From the NCBI GenBank assembly GCA_018267275.1, contig JAFDYV010000011.1, forward strand, positions 1 to 64,000: a stretch of 64,000 nucleotides of DNA. Reading direction: 5' to 3'. Shown in pieces: positions 26,298 through 34,935 of the stretch. This DNA is from Bacteroidota bacterium (GTDB lineage Bacteria > Bacteroidota > Bacteroidia > Cytophagales > Cyclobacteriaceae). The notes under the pieces are model-generated. The model was not told where the DNA came from. It saw only the letters and a list, made by a program, of their open reading frames with translations, and searched no databases. How positions within the stretch are numbered: the stretch's first letter is position 1; each line of letters begins with the position of its first letter. The translations under genes were made by a program, and so were the position numbers.

Positions 26298-28676
26298 ATG
26301 CAAGTTGCCGAGCAAGTCATTTGTTTTCATTGCGGGCAGCCGTGCGATGAGGTCCCCATTGTTCAACACGAAAAGGAGTTTTGCTGCCAAGGCTGTTTGC
26401 TGGTATACGAAATTCTTGAGGAAAATAACTTATGCGAATACTACTCACTTGATAAGAATCCGGGTGTATCACTGCGGCATGTAAGTGAAGAATCATACGC
26501 GTATTTGGAAGAGGCGTCTATCCAGAAAAAGTTATTGGAATTTCAGATCGATGACTTGGCACGTGCTACATTTTTTGTTCCCGCAATCCATTGCATTTCG
26601 TGCATTTGGTTGCTGGAAAATCTGCAGAAATTGGCAAATGGTGTGCTGCGTTCAGAAGTAAATTTTTCGCGCAAGTTGGTGACCATTGATTTTAAACCCG
26701 AGACGGTGACACTTGCGCAACTGGCGAGGTTGCTGGCATCGTTAGGTTATGCACCGCAAATCAGCTTAGGCAAAGAAGCAAGAAGCAATCACCAAGCTAC
26801 TCACAGCCTGGTGGCCAAGTTGGCTGTGGCTGGTTTTTGTTTTGGGAATATCATGTTGTTGAGCTTTCCCGAGTACCTGGGCTTGAAGGACTCCGACTTA
26901 GGTTTAAAATTATTGTTTTCGTATCTCAACGTTTTGCTCGCCATTCCGGTGGTGACGTTCAGCGGCCGCGAATACTTTATCAACGCGTGGAAGAGTTTCA
27001 AGCAAAAGCAGATTAACATTGATGTGCCTATTGCTGTGGGTTTGGCAGCCTTATTTTTACGCAGCATGTACGATATTCTTTCGCACTCAGGGCCTGGCTA
27101 TCTGGATTCGCTGACCGGGTTGGTTTTCTTTTTATTGATCGGTCGTTGGTTTCAAAGTAAAACATATGAATCATTGGCGTTTGATCGAGATTATAAATCC
27201 TATTTTCCGCTGGCTGCGTGTAAATGGGTAGAGGATGATTGGAAGCCCGTGGTAGTGTACGATTTAAAACGAGGAGACACCATTCGTGTGCGCAATCGGG
27301 AAATTGTGCCTGCCGACAGTATTCTCACAAATGTGGAAGCCTTTATTGACTACAGTTTTGTGACGGGTGAATCAAAACCAATAAAAGCACACAAAGGTGA
27401 TTTGATTTACGCAGGGGGAAGGTTGATGGGCGAACCGATTGAGTTGTTGGTTGACAAAAAAACCGACCAAAGTCACCTTACCAGGCTGTGGAACAATGCT
27501 GCATTTACAAAGCCGGAAGAAAGTAAATATCAAAAAATCATTGACCGTGCTGCGCGCAAGTTTACTTGGGCAGTGTTGGCTTTGGCGGTAGTTACTGCGA
27601 TGTATTGGTATTGGACGGATGCGTCAAAACTGTGGCTGATTATTACTTCTGTATTAATGGTAGCCTGTCCATGCGCATTGGCATTGGCAGCACCATTTAC
27701 ATTTGGCAACATGATGCGTGCTTTGGGTCGCCATGGATTTTATTTGAAAAATGCAGATGTGGTAGAACGCTTGGGCACTATCAATGCGGTAGTGTTTGAC
27801 AAAACCGGTACCATCACCAAAGGTGCGGAAGAAATTTCATTTACCGGTGTGCTCGATGACCAAGAACTCGCCTGGGTTAAAAAGGTAACTTCATCATCGG
27901 CACATCCGCTAAGCAATCTGATTACAAAAAACATCTCATTCAACTCCACACTTGCGTTGCGACATTTCCGCGAGTATCCTGGAAAAGGCGTGGAAGGCAC
28001 CGTGGCCGGAAAAGAAATAAAAATTGGTTCAGCTGCCTTTGTTGATTTCACCGGCAAGTTGAACGACATGCAATCGAAAGTATTTGTTTCGATTGACGGA
28101 CTAGTGCGAGGCTATTTTCAAGTCAGTACTTCGATCCGTAAACCCATGCGCAATTTGCTGTCGAAGTTGCAAGGAAAGTTTGTTGCTTTGTTGTCGGGCG
28201 ATAATGAAGCAGATCGTATGCGCATGAAAGATATTTTTCCCTCTCACGCGACATTGCTATTCAATCAAGACCCACACGCCAAACTAGAGTTCGTTTCAAA
28301 TCTTCAACACCAAGGCAAAAAGGTGATGATGATAGGAGATGGCTTGAACGATTCAGGCGCGTTGAAACAAAGTGATGTGGGCATTGCCGTAACGGATGAT
28401 ACTGGGATTTTTACGCCCGCGTGTGATGCGATTTTGAAAGGCGAGCAATTGGGCAAACTCGATAAGTTTATTCAACTCGGAAAGTCTGCTACTACGATTT
28501 TGAAATGGGCATTCGCGATTTCATTTTTCTATAACATCATAGCGCTTTCGTTTGCCGTTACAGGCTACCTCACGCCCCTTACTGCGGCCATCTTGATGCC
28601 AATTTCTAGTATTAGCGTGGTGGGTTTTGCAACGCTCGCGGTCAATAAGGTCTCCAACAAAATTTTGAAATCATGA
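26298..28676 (+). CDS. ccoI: Copper-exporting P-type ATPase, CcoI/FixI group
   Basis: This is a P1B-type ATPase that moves copper across the inner membrane for copper enzymes. The N-terminus has a cysteine-rich metal-binding segment (CFHCGQPC, FCCQGC). It is followed by an HMA domain with CISC near residue 99, eight membrane helices with the metal motif CPC near residue 456, DKTGT near residue 500 and GDGLND near residue 680. The cysteine-rich N-terminal domain and the following ccoS place it with CcoI/FixI rather than detoxifying CopA. Here the copper client could be cbb3 oxidase encoded elsewhere or NosZ. Confidence 0.92.
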   Translation: MQVAEQVICFHCGQPCDEVPIVQHEKEFCCQGCLLVYEILEENNLCEYYSLDKNPGVSLRHVSEESYAYLEEASIQKKLLEFQIDDLARATFFVPAIHCISCIWLLENLQKLANGVLRSEVNFSRKLVTIDFKPETVTLAQLARLLASLGYAPQISLGKEARSNHQATHSLVAKLAVAGFCFGNIMLLSFPEYLGLKDSDLGLKLLFSYLNVLLAIPVVTFSGREYFINAWKSFKQKQINIDVPIAVGLAALFLRSMYDILSHSGPGYLDSLTGLVFFLLIGRWFQSKTYESLAFDRDYKSYFPLAACKWVEDDWKPVVVYDLKRGDTIRVRNREIVPADSILTNVEAFIDYSFVTGESKPIKAHKGDLIYAGGRLMGEPIELLVDKKTDQSHLTRLWNNAAFTKPEESKYQKIIDRAARKFTWAVLALAVVTAMYWYWTDASKLWLIITSVLMVACPCALALAAPFTFGNMMRALGRHGFYLKNADVVERLGTINAVVFDKTGTITKGAEEISFTGVLDDQELAWVKKVTSSSAHPLSNLITKNISFNSTLALRHFREYPGKGVEGTVAGKEIKIGSAAFVDFTGKLNDMQSKVFVSIDGLVRGYFQVSTSIRKPMRNLLSKLQGKFVALLSGDNEADRMRMKDIFPSHATLLFNQDPHAKLEFVSNLQHQGKKVMMIGDGLNDSGALKQSDVGIAVTDDTGIFTPACDAILKGEQLGKLDKFIQLGKSATTILKWAFAISFFYNIIALSFAVTGYLTPLTAAILMPISSISVVGFATLAVNKVSNKILKS

Positions 28677-28825
28677 ACATTGTTATTGCCCTTATTTGCA
28701 TTAGTCTATCCGTTGCCGTTTTGTTTTTATTGGCTTTTCTCTGGGGCATGCGCAGCGGCCAATTTGATGACACCTATGGCCCTTCGGTTCGCATGTTGTT
28801 TGACGATAAGAAAAAGAAAACCTAA
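28673..28825 (+). CDS. ccoS: Cytochrome cbb3 oxidase maturation protein CcoS
   Basis: This 50-residue gene is read from ATG at 28673, which overlaps the ccoI stop, to TAA at 28825. It has one N-terminal membrane helix (MNIVIALICISLSVAVLFLL) followed by FLWGMRSGQFDDTYGP, the typical CcoS motif with the conserved SGQFDD segment. In other bacteria CcoS is needed for cofactor insertion into CcoN. Its stop shares bases with the next ATG (TAATG). Confidence 0.92.
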   Translation: MNIVIALICISLSVAVLFLLAFLWGMRSGQFDDTYGPSVRMLFDDKKKKT

Positions 28826-29418
28826 TGCTCGTTACCAAACCGCTTTCAAGGCGTTACCACGGCACGCTCATTCAATGCAACAAGGGCGATATTATTTTCA
28901 ATGAAGGCCAACCAGCTAACTTTTTCTACCAAGTAGAAGAGGGGATGGTGAAAATGTTTTCAGTAAATGCGTCTGGCAAGGAATTTATACAAGGTGTCTT
29001 TCACCGAGGCGAGCCGTTTGGCGAGCCACCTTTGTTATGTGGCTTTGACTATCCAGCCTCAGCCATGTGCATTTTGGACTCGGAACTGATACGCATACCA
29101 AAACAATATTTTTTTGATTTGCTGCGCGAGAACTTTGACGTTCATTTGCGATTAGACTCGATACTTTGCAACCGACTGAGATACAAAAACAAAATTTTGG
29201 CAGAAGTTGCATTTCAAGATCCTGATCATCGTTTGCAATTCCTATTGCAGCACCTAAAAAAAGAAGGCGGGGTAGATCATCAACCTTTTGTGGTGCCACT
29301 TACGAGGCAAAATTTGGCAGATATGACTGGTTTGCGCGTGGAAACGGTGATTCGTCAAATTAAGAAAATGGAAAAGGAAGGTAAGCTCTCCATCCAAAAC
29401 CAGAAAGTGATTTTGTGA
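28825..29418 (+). CDS. Second Crp/Fnr family transcriptional regulator
   Basis: The 197-residue protein has a cNMP-like beta barrel (CNKGDIIFNEGQPANFFYQV) and a winged helix with LTRQNLADMTGLRVETVIRQIKKM. It is coupled to ccoS by a TAATG overlap. It ends 49 bases before a TGAC-N4-GTCA dyad that precedes the nos operon, so it is a prime candidate regulator of N2O reduction. It does not show an obvious Fnr-type cysteine cluster, so haem or another signal is possible. Confidence 0.9.
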   Translation: MLVTKPLSRRYHGTLIQCNKGDIIFNEGQPANFFYQVEEGMVKMFSVNASGKEFIQGVFHRGEPFGEPPLLCGFDYPASAMCILDSELIRIPKQYFFDLLRENFDVHLRLDSILCNRLRYKNKILAEVAFQDPDHRLQFLLQHLKKEGGVDHQPFVVPLTRQNLADMTGLRVETVIRQIKKMEKEGKLSIQNQKVIL

Positions 29419-29466
29419 TGCTGTTTCAAATGCATATTTTCACCTGATAAACGTCATTGATGCAAT

Positions 29467-29480
29467 ATGACCGTAGTCAT
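29467..29480 (+). promoter_or_regulatory. Candidate Crp/Fnr-type operator of the nos operon
   Basis: ATGAC-CGTA-GTCAT is a perfect dyad with a 4-base spacer; flanking T/A extend it to 16 bases. Its centre is about 40-41 bases before the start point predicted from the -7 box at 29503-29510, the classical class II activator position. Confidence 0.6.
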
Positions 29481-29502
29481 AAACGAATGGATATCTGAAC
29501 TT

Positions 29503-29510
29503 TAGATTTG
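29503..29510 (+). promoter_or_regulatory. -7 element of the nos operon
   Basis: TAGATTTG matches TAnnTTTG exactly, 28 bases before the first nos-operon ATG. The -33 position reads TAAA rather than TTTG and abuts the operator dyad. Confidence 0.5.
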
Positions 29511-29537
29511 AAATCGTAAACTAAAAACCAGTTCTAT

Positions 29538-30020
29538 ATGAAAAGTCAACTAACCGTAATCTTAGTAGTAATACTTTTATCTTCATGTGCTCCCAGTCCA
29601 AAAAAGAATGTTGAAGAATATCCGGATCAACCGGAAACATCGACCGCGATGGAGAATCCGGTGGCGGCAGTCACAGATCCAACAAAGGGTATTGGAGCTG
29701 TGAAAAATGTTACCCTCAATACACCTCTTGAGTTGGATCGCGTAAAGCGCGGACTGGCCATTTATGAGATGAAATGTTCTGCCTGCCACAAATTAACTGA
29801 CCAGCGCGTGGTAGGACCTGGTTGGAAAGACGTAACCAAACGCAGAAAACCAGAGTGGATTATGAATATGGTTACCAATGTTGATGTGATGCTCACACAA
29901 GATCCAGAGGCACAAAAGCTGCTGGAACTTTGCCTCACGCGCATGCCCAACCAAAATGTTTCGATTGGTGATGCTCGTGACGTGCTGGAATTTATGCGTC
30001 AGAATGATGGAGAAAAGTAA
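29538..30020 (+). CDS. Lipoprotein c-type cytochrome of the nos operon
   Basis: A lipobox (LLSSC, Cys at about residue 17) anchors this 160-residue protein to a membrane facing the periplasm. A single haem-binding CSACH motif is near residue 80, followed by RVVGPGWKDV and a late RMPNQ, whose Met is the probable axial ligand. It is first in the nos operon and is the likely electron donor to nitrous oxide reductase. Confidence 0.9.
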   Translation: MKSQLTVILVVILLSSCAPSPKKNVEEYPDQPETSTAMENPVAAVTDPTKGIGAVKNVTLNTPLELDRVKRGLAIYEMKCSACHKLTDQRVVGPGWKDVTKRRKPEWIMNMVTNVDVMLTQDPEAQKLLELCLTRMPNQNVSIGDARDVLEFMRQNDGEK

Positions 30021-30039
30021 CTAAAAACTCGTATCAAAA

Positions 30040-30591
30040 ATGAAAGCAATAAGCGTGTTACTATGCCTGACGCTGCTCATGGGATGTGCGCAGCCAGCCA
30101 AAGATGCTTCAACTTCAACAGAAGCGGCAACGCCTGAAGGTGGCGGACAATCCAGTGTAAACGATGATGTATCACAAATGGATGTGGTAAAGATTGCGGT
30201 CAATTCAAAAGACCACACCACTTTAGTGGCTGCGTTAAAAGCAGCTGAATATGTAGACGCACTTTCTAACGCGGGCCCTTTTACCGTGTTTGCTCCCACC
30301 AATGCCGCGTTTGACAAGCTGCCGAAAGGCACTGTTGAGACTTTGACCCAACCTGAAAATAAAGATAAGCTGCGCACCATTTTGGAGTATCACGTATTTG
30401 TAGGCGTGCTGACTGAGAACATGATTCGGGATGGGATGACCTTAAACCAAGTGAGCTTAGATAATGTGACGCTGCATAACCAGGGCGGCAAACTGTCGGT
30501 AAACAACGCAAACATTTTGGGAAGCGCGCGCGGGTCTAACGGCATTGTGTATATCATTGACGAGGTACTGCTTCCCCCCGACAAAAAATAA
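30040..30591 (+). CDS. Fasciclin-domain lipoprotein
   Basis: A lipobox (LLMGC) precedes one fasciclin (FAS1) domain with the H1 motif FTVFAPTNAAFDKLPKGTVE, the central YHVFVG and the H2 region NGIVYIIDEVLLPP. FAS1 domains mediate protein contacts outside the cytoplasm. Placed between the cytochrome and nosZ, it may help assemble or scaffold the periplasmic N2O-reducing complex. That function is inferred from position. Confidence 0.88.
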   Translation: MKAISVLLCLTLLMGCAQPAKDASTSTEAATPEGGGQSSVNDDVSQMDVVKIAVNSKDHTTLVAALKAAEYVDALSNAGPFTVFAPTNAAFDKLPKGTVETLTQPENKDKLRTILEYHVFVGVLTENMIRDGMTLNQVSLDNVTLHNQGGKLSVNNANILGSARGSNGIVYIIDEVLLPPDKK

Positions 30592-30618
30592 CCTGCAATA
30601 ACTTTTAACAAAAAATTT

Positions 30619-32613
30619 ATGGAAAAGAAGACTGTGTATAGTTTAATGGTAGTGGTTGCGCTGATTGCTACCGTCTCGCTTTTACAAATGTGTAAGCCGC
30701 AAGCCCCATCATCGGTAACCGGTGGCGATGCAGCAATAAAAGCATATGTGCCGCCTGGCAAGTACGATGAGTTTTACAACATCGTTTCTGGAGGATTCAA
30801 TGGACAAATGAGTGTCTATGGTTTGCCATCAGGTCGGTTGTTTCGAATCATACCTGTTTTTTCGCAGTTCCCCGAAAATGGCTGGGGGTATAGCGAAGAG
30901 ACAAAACCAATGCTGAATACTTCGCATGGTTTCATTCCGTGGGATGATTTGCACCACATTGCGTTGTCAACCACTAAAGGAGAACATGACGGACGGTGGG
31001 CATTTGGCAATGCGAACAACACTCCGCGTGTTGCGCGTGTAGATCTCAAGACTTTTAAAACTGTTGAAATCTTGGAACTTCCTAACAGCGGAGGCAATCA
31101 CTCTTCACCTTTCATTACTGAAAACACAGAATACGTAGTGGCGGGCACGCGTTTCAGTGTGCCTGTTGGAGACAAGACCGATGTTCCTATCAGTACCTTT
31201 AAAGAAAATTTTAAAGGCTATATCAGTTTTATTTCCGTTGACCCTGCCAACGGAAAGATGAAAATCGCTTTCCAACTTAAAACACCTGGTGTGAGCTTCG
31301 ATTTGTCGAGAGCGGGAAAAGGCCCATCTCATGGCTGGTTCTTTTTCTCTTGTTATAACACAGAGCAGGCGTACACGTTGTTGGAGGTGAATGCCTCTCA
31401 AAAAGACAAAGACTTTATCATGGCTGTTAATTGGAAGAAAGCAGAAGAGTACATCGCTGCAGGAAAAGGCCAGAAGGTGAAGACCAAGTACGCACATAAT
31501 ACGTGGGATGAAAGTACACACACTGGGGTGTCAAACATAATGGATGAGGTACTGCAACTAGATCCAGCAGAGCTAAAAGATATCATCTATTTCATCCCCT
31601 GCCCCAAGTCTCCACACGGGTGCGACACTGACCCTACCGGTGAGTACATTGTTGGCAGTGGTAAACTGGCGGCCTTAATTCCCGTGTTCTCATTTACAAA
31701 AATTCAGCAGGCCATTGCAAACAAAGAGTTTGAAGGCGAGTTTGCAGGAATACCTGTGATCAAATATGAAGCTGCCCTTCACGGTGAGGTGAAAAAACCT
31801 GGGCTCGGCCCATTGCATACCGAGTTTGATGCAAACGGAAATGCCTACACTTCTTTCTTCGTGTCATCAGAGATTGTGAAGTGGAATGTGAAGTCATTGC
31901 AAGTGTTGGACCGTGTGCCCACTTATTATTCTATTGGTCACCTTTCAGTGCCTGGCGGTCCCACTACAAAACCTCATGGTAAATATGTGGTTGCCTACAA
32001 CAAAATTACAAAAGACAGGTATTTGCCCACCGGGCCTGAATTGACTCAGTCTGCGCAGTTATATGATATTTCTGGTGATAAGATGAAGTTGATACTTGAC
32101 TTTCCCACAACGGGTGAACCGCATTATGCTGAGTCGATACCCGCTTCTTTGATTATGCCGAACTCAACTAAAATCTATAAACTCGAAGAAAACAAACATC
32201 CTTATGCTGCTTTGGGTGAATCGAACGCAAAGGTTGAACGCAAAGGGAATCAGGTACATGTTTACATGACCGCTATCCGATCGCACTTAACTCCCGATAA
32301 CATTGAAGGCGTAAAATTGGGTGATGAGGTTTATTTTCACATCACCAACCTCGAGCAAGACTGGGACGTGCCACACGGCTTTGCGGTAAAGGGAGCAGCC
32401 AATGCAGAGATTCTCATCATGCCTGGCGAAACATGCACGCTGAAATGGAAACCCCTGAGCACCGGAGTGTTCCCATTCTATTGCACAGATTTTTGCTCGG
32501 CATTGCACCAAGAGATGCAAGGATACATCCGGATTTCTGCACCTGGCAGCAACGTGCCATTAAAGTTTTCAACCGGTAAGATTGAAGAGGCGGTTGCAGG
32601 TGCCGCTCAGTAA
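30619..32613 (+). CDS. nosZ: Nitrous oxide reductase, Sec-dependent clade II type
   Basis: This periplasmic copper enzyme reduces N2O to N2. The 664-residue protein starts with a Sec-type signal without a twin-arginine motif, which marks the atypical (clade II) lineage. The seven-bladed propeller carries likely CuZ histidines in WDDLHH, GGNHSSPF, GPSHGWFF, SPHGCD and GPLHTEF. The C-terminal cupredoxin domain has the CuA set Cys622, Cys626, His630 and Met633 in YCTDFCSALHQEM. A hairpin separates it from the accessory genes that follow. Confidence 0.97.
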   Translation: MEKKTVYSLMVVVALIATVSLLQMCKPQAPSSVTGGDAAIKAYVPPGKYDEFYNIVSGGFNGQMSVYGLPSGRLFRIIPVFSQFPENGWGYSEETKPMLNTSHGFIPWDDLHHIALSTTKGEHDGRWAFGNANNTPRVARVDLKTFKTVEILELPNSGGNHSSPFITENTEYVVAGTRFSVPVGDKTDVPISTFKENFKGYISFISVDPANGKMKIAFQLKTPGVSFDLSRAGKGPSHGWFFFSCYNTEQAYTLLEVNASQKDKDFIMAVNWKKAEEYIAAGKGQKVKTKYAHNTWDESTHTGVSNIMDEVLQLDPAELKDIIYFIPCPKSPHGCDTDPTGEYIVGSGKLAALIPVFSFTKIQQAIANKEFEGEFAGIPVIKYEAALHGEVKKPGLGPLHTEFDANGNAYTSFFVSSEIVKWNVKSLQVLDRVPTYYSIGHLSVPGGPTTKPHGKYVVAYNKITKDRYLPTGPELTQSAQLYDISGDKMKLILDFPTTGEPHYAESIPASLIMPNSTKIYKLEENKHPYAALGESNAKVERKGNQVHVYMTAIRSHLTPDNIEGVKLGDEVYFHITNLEQDWDVPHGFAVKGAANAEILIMPGETCTLKWKPLSTGVFPFYCTDFCSALHQEMQGYIRISAPGSNVPLKFSTGKIEEAVAGAAQ

Positions 32614-32636
32614 GGGTTTCATAGTTTACGGTTGAC

Positions 32637-32661
32637 CCCTGGCGGCCAATGGCTGCCAGGG
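32637..32661 (+). terminator. Hairpin between nosZ and the accessory nos genes
   Basis: CCCTGGCGGCC pairs with GGCTGCCAGGG (one G-T pair) around a 3-base AAT loop, followed by TTAATTT. It probably acts as a partial terminator or a 3' stabiliser, giving more nosZ than accessory message. Confidence 0.6.
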
Positions 32662-32681
32662 TTAATTTAAGTGATAAAGAC

Positions 32682-33263
32682 ATGAAGACCTTGAATAAAT
32701 TATCGCGTGTGCTGATGGCAGTTAGCGCGTTGCTGATGGTGAGTGCCTATTTTGTACCCCTGTGGCAAATATTGATGTGGGCTCCACAATACCCAGAAGG
32801 ATTGGCAATGAAAATTTGGATCAACAACATTACGGGAGATGTAAAGATTATCAGTGCGCTCAACCACTACATTGGGATGAAACATATTGAAGTAAGTATG
32901 TTTCCCGAGTTTGGCTACATGGTGTACATTGTCGGATTTTTGATTGCTTTTGGGTTGGCCACTGCTGCAATAGGAAAGCGGGTGCTGCTGTGGTCGTTTG
33001 TGCTGCTTTTGTTTGCTACAGGCATCGCAGCGTTGGTTGACTTTTACCTGTGGGGCTACGATTATGGTCATAACCTCGACCCTTCTGCAGCAATCAATAT
33101 TCCGGGTATGTCTTATCAACCACCACTAATCGGCACCAAACAGTTACTCAACTTCACTGCGTTTTCCGGTCCGGATGTAGGAGGATGGATTTTTATGGTC
33201 AGCGCTTTGATGGCTGTGGGCACCTTGGGATATGAGTTGTATTTGAATAAGAAGAAGATATGA
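32682..33263 (+). CDS. Nos-associated integral membrane protein
   Basis: The protein has about four membrane helices and conserved-looking aromatic and histidine positions (YFVPLWQILMWAPQYPEG, ALNHYIGMKHI, FYLWGYDYGHNLDP). ATG at 32682 is chosen: an earlier ATG at 32649 lies inside the hairpin loop and would add 11 non-hydrophobic residues. Genes of this kind occur between nosZ and nosL/nosD in clade II clusters. A role in copper delivery or electron transfer is inferred. Its stop overlaps the nosL start. Confidence 0.75.
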   Translation: MKTLNKLSRVLMAVSALLMVSAYFVPLWQILMWAPQYPEGLAMKIWINNITGDVKIISALNHYIGMKHIEVSMFPEFGYMVYIVGFLIAFGLATAAIGKRVLLWSFVLLLFATGIAALVDFYLWGYDYGHNLDPSAAINIPGMSYQPPLIGTKQLLNFTAFSGPDVGGWIFMVSALMAVGTLGYELYLNKKKI

Positions 33264-33706
33264 CACAAAACAATTCGATAAAGTATTTCGTGGTCATCAG
33301 CTTTTTTGTGCTGGTCGGTTGCTCCACAGAACCACAGCCGCTGCAGTACGGAAAAGACTTGTGCCATACATGTAAGATGACGTTGATGGACGAGAAATTC
33401 GGTGCAGAATTGGTAACGGCAAAAGGCAAAGTTTACAAGTTTGACGATATCAATTGCATGGTTAATTTTTATAACTCTGGTTATGTTGAGCCTGGTGAGT
33501 TTACCCATAAGCTGGTGATAGACTTTAATCATCCAAAGCAATTGATAGAAGCAGATTTTTCTTATTTTTTGATGTCGGATAGTTTGCGTACACCAATGGC
33601 GAGCGGCATTGCATCTTTTGCTTCAGAGACTGACTTAAAAGCAATGAAGAAAAAAATGGGTGGCATTTATTTGAGTTGGCAAGAAACTTTAGTGCAGTTT
33701 AAATGA
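33260..33706 (+). CDS. nosL: NosL copper chaperone lipoprotein
   Basis: A lipobox (VLVGC) is followed by the NosL signature around DLCHTCKMTLMDEKFGAELV, with CxxCKM and a downstream Met that can bind Cu(I). NosL delivers copper for assembly of the CuZ site of NosZ. Four-base overlaps with the genes on both sides show a tight operon. Confidence 0.92.
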   Translation: MTQNNSIKYFVVISFFVLVGCSTEPQPLQYGKDLCHTCKMTLMDEKFGAELVTAKGKVYKFDDINCMVNFYNSGYVEPGEFTHKLVIDFNHPKQLIEADFSYFLMSDSLRTPMASGIASFASETDLKAMKKKMGGIYLSWQETLVQFK

Positions 33707-34935
33707 AAGCCTTTTTGCTTGTTGCGGTGATTTTTTCTTGCGTATGTTTTTCCTACGCGCGGGTGATCAAGGCAGACCATGCGCATTCCATTCAACAAGC
33801 AATACAAATCGCAAATCCTTTCGATACGATTTTGGTGACCAAGGGTGTATACAAAGAAGGTAACTTGGTTGTGCAGAAGCCGATTCATTTTATAGGCGAA
33901 GATGGCGCCACGTTGGATGGTGAAAATAAGTATGAGATTTTTACCATTCATGCGCAGGGCGGCACTATTCAGAATTTGATTTTTAGAAACACAGGCATTG
34001 CTAGCATCAATGACTTGGCCGCTATTAAGATGCTTCAGTCGAGCAAATGGAATATCTCCAAAAACATATTTGAAAACTGTTTTTTCGGCATTTACCTTGC
34101 CAATAGCAGTCACTGCTGGATTGAGAACAATAAACTTACCTCCGATGCAGAGGCTGAACATCAAATTGGCAACGGCATCCACCTGTGGAAGTGTGAGCGC
34201 GTGACGATTCAAAATAATTGGGTGAAGGGCCATCGCGATGGAATCTATTTTGAGTTTGTGACAAATTCCATCATCAACGGAAACCATAGTGAAGCCAACA
34301 TGCGATATGGTTTGCACTTTATGTTTTCTCACAGCAATGAGTACCGCAACAATGAATTTATAAACAATGGCGCGGGCGTTGCGGTGATGTACACACAAAA
34401 AGTGAAAATGATTGGCAATCGGTTCATCCACAATTGGGGCTCTTCTGCCTACGGTTTGTTGTTGAAAGATATTCGCGACTCCGAGATTTCGGGTAATGAC
34501 TTTAAAGAAAACTCCGTTGGGATTTTTATGGAGGGCAGCAGCCGCAACCACTTTTCAGACAATCAATTTGAAGCCAACGGCTATGCGGTACGGTTGCAAG
34601 CAAGCTGTGATGAAAATAAGTTTGAGCGCAACAACTTTAAGCGTAACACCTTTGATATGGTGACCAACGGCAGTTTGGTGCTCAATCAAATTAAAAGTAA
34701 TTACTGGGATCGCTATGATGGCTACGACCTTAATCACGATGCTGTGGGCGATGTGCCCTATCGGCCAGTGAGTTTGTATGGCACTATAGTAGAAAGAATG
34801 CCTGCAGCTGTTATGCTATGGCACAGCTTCTTGGTGTTTTTGCTAGACCGTGCCGAGCGCGCGATGCCCGCCATTACACCCGAGAATTTGAAAGATGATT
34901 TTCCCTCAATGAAACCTTATGCTGTCGCTCAGTAA
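33703..34935 (+). CDS. nosD: NosD, periplasmic beta-helix maturation protein
   Basis: The 410-residue protein has a signal peptide and a right-handed beta-helix of CASH/PbH1 repeats, seen as recurring N-x-x-x-x-N ladders (WIENNKL, VTIQNNW, YRNNEFINNGAG). NosD acts with the NosFY ABC transporter to mature the CuZ sulfide-containing centre. A carboxy-terminal hydrophobic stretch (AAVMLWHSFLVFLLD) may anchor it. It overlaps nosF by 17 bases. Confidence 0.94.
   Translation: MKAFLLVAVIFSCVCFSYARVIKADHAHSIQQAIQIANPFDTILVTKGVYKEGNLVVQKPIHFIGEDGATLDGENKYEIFTIHAQGGTIQNLIFRNTGIASINDLAAIKMLQSSKWNISKNIFENCFFGIYLANSSHCWIENNKLTSDAEAEHQIGNGIHLWKCERVTIQNNWVKGHRDGIYFEFVTNSIINGNHSEANMRYGLHFMFSHSNEYRNNEFINNGAGVAVMYTQKVKMIGNRFIHNWGSSAYGLLLKDIRDSEISGNDFKENSVGIFMEGSSRNHFSDNQFEANGYAVRLQASCDENKFERNNFKRNTFDMVTNGSLVLNQIKSNYWDRYDGYDLNHDAVGDVPYRPVSLYGTIVERMPAAVMLWHSFLVFLLDRAERAMPAITPENLKDDFPSMKPYAVAQ

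Noticed and set aside
29457..29470. TTGATGCAATATGA as a classical FNR box
   Set aside because: Only the left half fits TTGAT-N4-ATCAA. The overlapping perfect dyad ATGAC-N4-GTCAT is a better candidate.
33667..34551. 294-codon minus-strand frame opposite nosD
   Set aside because: It is a shadow of a clearly recognisable nosD in a coherent operon.
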